Of a DNA stretch of 25,000 bases, positions 22,461-25,000 are shown in pieces; positions within the stretch are counted from its first letter, which is position 1, and each line of letters starts with the position of its first letter. The notes under the pieces were generated by a model. The model saw only the letters and a program-made list of their open reading frames with translations. It did not search any database and had not been told where the DNA came from. Where the stretch lies: assembly GCA_016946835.1 (NCBI GenBank), contig JACVTC010000036.1, positions 402,501 to 427,500 of the forward strand. The letters are read 5' to 3'. Both the position numbers and the translations under genes were made by a program. Source of the stretch: Neocallimastix lanati (nom. inval.). Its lineage: Eukaryota; Neocallimastigomycota; Neocallimastigomycetes; Neocallimastigales; Neocallimastigaceae.

Positions 22461-23236
22461 ATTAATTTATAATTAAAATAATGTTTCAAAAACTTTTATT
22501 TTTTAATATAAATTGTGATAATTTAAATTTTTATTTCTATAATAAAAAAAATTAAATTACATTAATTTATAATTAAAATAATGTTTCAAAAACTTTTATT
22601 TCTGTTAGAAATAAAGTTTAATATTATTAAATAATAAAGTAAAAATAAAATAAGTAATTTTAATATATTTAATATTAGTTTTATATAAAACTTTTATTTC
22701 TTAATATAAATCGTGATAATTTAATTTTTATTTCTATAATAAAAAAAAAAATTAAATTACATTAATTTATAATTAAAATAATGTTTCAAAAACTTTTATT
22801 TCTGTTAGAAATAAAGTTTAATATTATTAAATAATAAAGTAAAAATAAAATAAATAGTTTAAATATATTAAATATTAGTTTTAGCATTATTAATATTAGT
22901 ATATTAATAATAATGCTAATAGTAAGCATATAATGTGGCGTATAGCAATAAAAGAAATACGTTTAAGTAATGTAACATCGTATATTAATACATGTATTTT
23001 AATTAATAATAATTTTAATAATATTATTGTTATTAAATTATATAAAGGAATTATTAAAGAATAAATTGAAATTGATCAATTTGTAATAAAATAATTTATA
23101 ATTAAAATAATGTTTCAAAAACAGATCAATTTGTAATAAAATAATTTATAATTAAAATAATGTTTCAAAAACTTTTATTTCTTAATTGTGATAATTTAAA
23201 TTTTTATTTCAATAATGATAAAAAAAATTAAATTAC
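22461..23236. repeat. Cluster of related repeats sharing TTATAATTAAAATAATGTTTCAAAAAC
   Basis: A common head (ATTAATTTATAATTAAAATA followed by ATGTTTCAAAAACTTTTATT) begins copies at 22461, 22561 and 22761, with more at about 23087 and 23137. Copy 1 is 100 nt and ends in AAAAAAATTAAATTAC. Copy 2 (22561-22760) is 200 nt: its first 120 nt recur almost exactly from 22761, and its last ~70 nt match the end of copy 1. So head, middle and tail modules (the tail marked by GTGATAATTTAA) occur in different combinations. The final copies form an exact 49-nt direct repeat (23074-23122 and 23124-23172). Confidence 0.85.
22881..22919. repeat. Inverted repeat between repeat copies
   Basis: TTAGCATTATTAATA pairs with TATTAATAATAATGCTAA (one triplet slip) around a short TTAG loop. 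It sits directly after the third copy of the repeat cluster. Confidence 0.6.
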
Positions 23237-23531
23237 AAGAAAACAAAAATAAATATTAACATAATTTTTATAAGTAATTTATAAGTAATTCTTTATGTCA
23301 ATTATCTTTATAATTTCCCATTTGAAAATTTAAAATATACTTATTTGGTCAAGAGAAAATTTAAAAATAATTCAGTTCACATATTCCAAATAAAAATGAA
23401 GATATACTATACATATTATTATTTTTTAAAATTCCTATTATTATTATTTTTATTTTTTTATTATTATTATTATTATAACTTTTATCATTCACTTCTTTCA
23501 ACGTTAATCTTATTGTCAATTATGAATAATA

Positions 23532-23581
23532 TTTTGTAATATCTACCAAAATATTATAATATTATGGTAGATATTACAAAA
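23532..23581. repeat. 50-bp near-perfect palindrome
   Basis: TTTTGTAATATCTACCA (23532-23548) and its exact reverse complement (23565-23581) flank 16 nt that are themselves self-complementary except at the ends, so the whole 50 bp can pair with one interior mismatch. It resembles the other compact palindromes in the window. Confidence 0.8.
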
Positions 23582-23880
23582 AGTAATTCTATATTTAATA
23601 TTGTTAAGAATAATAAAATATAATAATAATAATAATAATAATAATTTTTATTTCCACTGAATCACTTAAACTTTTTATATAGTTTAATAATCAATGACAA
23701 AAAATTAATATATTTCTATTTATATATATGATATTTTCAATTTATTAAATATTATTTTTAATATTATCTATTGTGTTTCAATAAATTTAATCAATAAATT
23801 TATTTTAATTTATTAAATTTATATTAGTATATGAAATAATATTGAAATAATCATAAAAGTGAAAGAATAATTAAAATAAA

Positions 23881-23945
23881 TGCGTGCTATAGCACACGGA
23901 AGTGTTTGTGCCTTGAGGGGGACATAGGGCAGTACACACCGGAAA
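23881..23945. other. GC-rich island with a 12-bp palindrome
   Basis: About 55% G+C over 60 nt in a region that is otherwise nearly all A and T. It opens with the palindrome GTGCTATAGCAC (23884-23895) and contains CCTTGAGGGGGACATAGGGC; GTGT/ACAC and TGCC/GGCA segments allow a weak larger stem (about 23898-23942). The minus frame through it reads RCVLPYVPLKAQTLPCAIAR, which could be a coding relic. Neither an RNA gene nor a gene family could be identified. Confidence 0.4.
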
Positions 23946-24058
23946 TTAAAAAATAAAAAAAAAAAAAAAAAAAAATTAAAATAATTTATAAAAAATAAAT
24001 AATAGTAAAAATTTAATATAAATAAAAAATAAAAGTAGTCAACCAATGTTTACAACAA

Positions 24059-24114
24059 ACGCCACGTTTATAATATGGCTTGATAAAATAAAGTCATATT
24101 ATAAAATACGCCAC
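24059..24114. repeat. Hairpin flanked by 7-bp direct repeats
   Basis: TTTATAATATGGCTT (24067-24081) pairs with AAGTCATATTATAAA (24091-24105) over 15 positions (one G-T/G-U) around a 9-nt loop. ACGCCAC occurs immediately outside on both sides (24059-24065 and 24108-24114) in direct orientation, as expected of a target-site duplication around a tiny palindromic insertion. Confidence 0.6.
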
Positions 24115-24273
24115 AAATTAATTAGTATAAATAAAGTATTATTAAATCTTTGTAATTACCGGGGAGAGCGTTTCGGAACCGCACGTGAATAGATATAAGC
24201 CACATATTTTTGAGATCGCTTATTATATTTAAATTATTTTATATAAATAAATAATTAAAATAATAATTAAAAT

Positions 24274-24324
24274 AATAAATACACAAACTTATAATTAAAA
24301 TAATTATAAGTTTGTGTATTTATT
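24274..24324. repeat. Perfect 24-bp inverted repeat (hairpin)
   Basis: Positions 24274-24297 and 24301-24324 are exact reverse complements with a 3-nt AAA loop; the core is ACACAAACTTATAATTA. This is the tightest hairpin in the window. Confidence 0.85.
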
Positions 24325-25000
24325 GTTTACAATTTATTAAATTTGTTTATTATTTAGTTTATTAGTAATTTTAGAAGAATATTTTATTTATTTTAGTTTT
24401 AATTAGAATTGTTAATAATTAATTAAATTATTATTATTTTATTTTCATTTATTTCTTTTAATTAATTTTCTTAAATTGATTTAAAGATTTCTAAAAGAAT
24501 TAATTTTGGGTTAAATTAAATAAGAATTTATTATTTATTATTATTTTAATTTTATAATTTCGTTATTTATCAATATATCATAGTAAAACAAAAGTATTAT
24601 AGTATTATATATAATATTTATATAAAGGTATTACTATTATATTACTATAGTTTTTTATAATAGGACAATACAGTTCACTGTTGAGAATGGGGTTCAGCTT
24701 GTAATATTCCAACTTTAGGTTTCTATCTTAGGGTATTAAGTTGTTATACTAATACTCCTAAAGGATTTTTCTTGAATTAAATATTACACCCATTCTCGAA
24801 AATACTATATCATCTATAATTAATAGAAATACCCTTGTTTTTAAATGCTTTCTGCTTGTATCAATATAAGGTACACAAATAGTTCTTGATTCCAATCCAT
24901 TGTCATAATAAAGGTAGTTAAAGATCAGAAAGTTAATTATTTTGAAATAGGCACTGTTTCGGGGAGACGCCGAACTAATATGATTTTTAAGCCTTTATTT
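24325..25000 (-). pseudogene. AT-rich stretch followed by a decayed coding-like block (24670-25000)
   Basis: 24325-24660 is AT-rich with no feature. From 24660 the sequence becomes GC-richer, and the minus strand reads about 77 open codons from about 24994 to a stop at 24758-24760, including NYLYYDNGLESRTICVPYID, RKHLKTRVFLLIIDDIVFSR and MGVIFNSRKIL. More protein-like sequence continues past stops in other frames. It is probably a broken gene or mobile-element relic cut by the window edge; the family was not recognised. Confidence 0.35.

Noticed and set aside
23345-23539. 64-codon plus frame ending in Leu/Phe/Tyr repeats
   Set aside because: It is dominated by an ATT microsatellite, with no domain and no neighbouring exon.
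23819-24046. 75-codon minus frame
   Set aside because: Mostly Phe/Tyr/Leu from A/T runs; only the 20 residues over the GC island look protein-like, so it is kept as an island, not a gene.
24870-24910. GATTCCAATCC considered as a tRNA B box
   Set aside because: It does not match GGTTCRANYCC well, and no cloverleaf or A box can be drawn around it.

Overview
This is a fungal nuclear window of extreme AT content, almost certainly from an anaerobic gut fungus (Neocallimastigomycota). The strongest sign is a secreted protein ending in two fungal dockerin (CBM10-like) modules, a module type used by these fungi to build cellulosomes. The rest fits: GT-AG introns in three of four genes, intergenic DNA of nearly pure A and T, long poly(A)/poly(T) runs and many ATT/AAT microsatellites.

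Layout. Positions 1-2249 (minus): 5' part of an M13 (neprilysin-like) membrane metallopeptidase gene, six exons visible, running off the left edge. 2250-4519: AT-rich spacer. 4520-6804 (minus): complete four-exon rhomboid intramembrane serine protease with both catalytic residues. 6805-14100: 7.3 kb without a convincing gene, containing a ~1.8 kb element with long inverted arms (about 10119-11894), several smaller inverted repeats and a heptanucleotide satellite. 14101-15060 (plus): single-exon gene for a type I membrane protein with a Cys-rich ectodomain and a PPxY motif in the tail. 15061-19095: a triple ~236-bp tandem repeat, then decayed coding remnants (17.0-18.7 kb). 19096-20917 (minus): two-exon gene for a secreted HEXXH protein with two C-terminal dockerins. 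20918-25000: dispersed and tandem repeats, perfect hairpins and a few relatively GC-rich islands that may be relics of mobile elements.

The four intact genes do not form an operon or an obvious pathway. Three encode (putative) peptidases, two membrane-anchored and one secreted and probably cellulosome-bound; the fourth is a surface protein whose tail looks suited to Rsp5/NEDD4-type ubiquitin ligase binding. Exon joins were worked out by hand from GT-AG sites, reading phase and family motifs; all phases close exactly. I saw no tRNA, rRNA, CRISPR array or bacterial-type operon.
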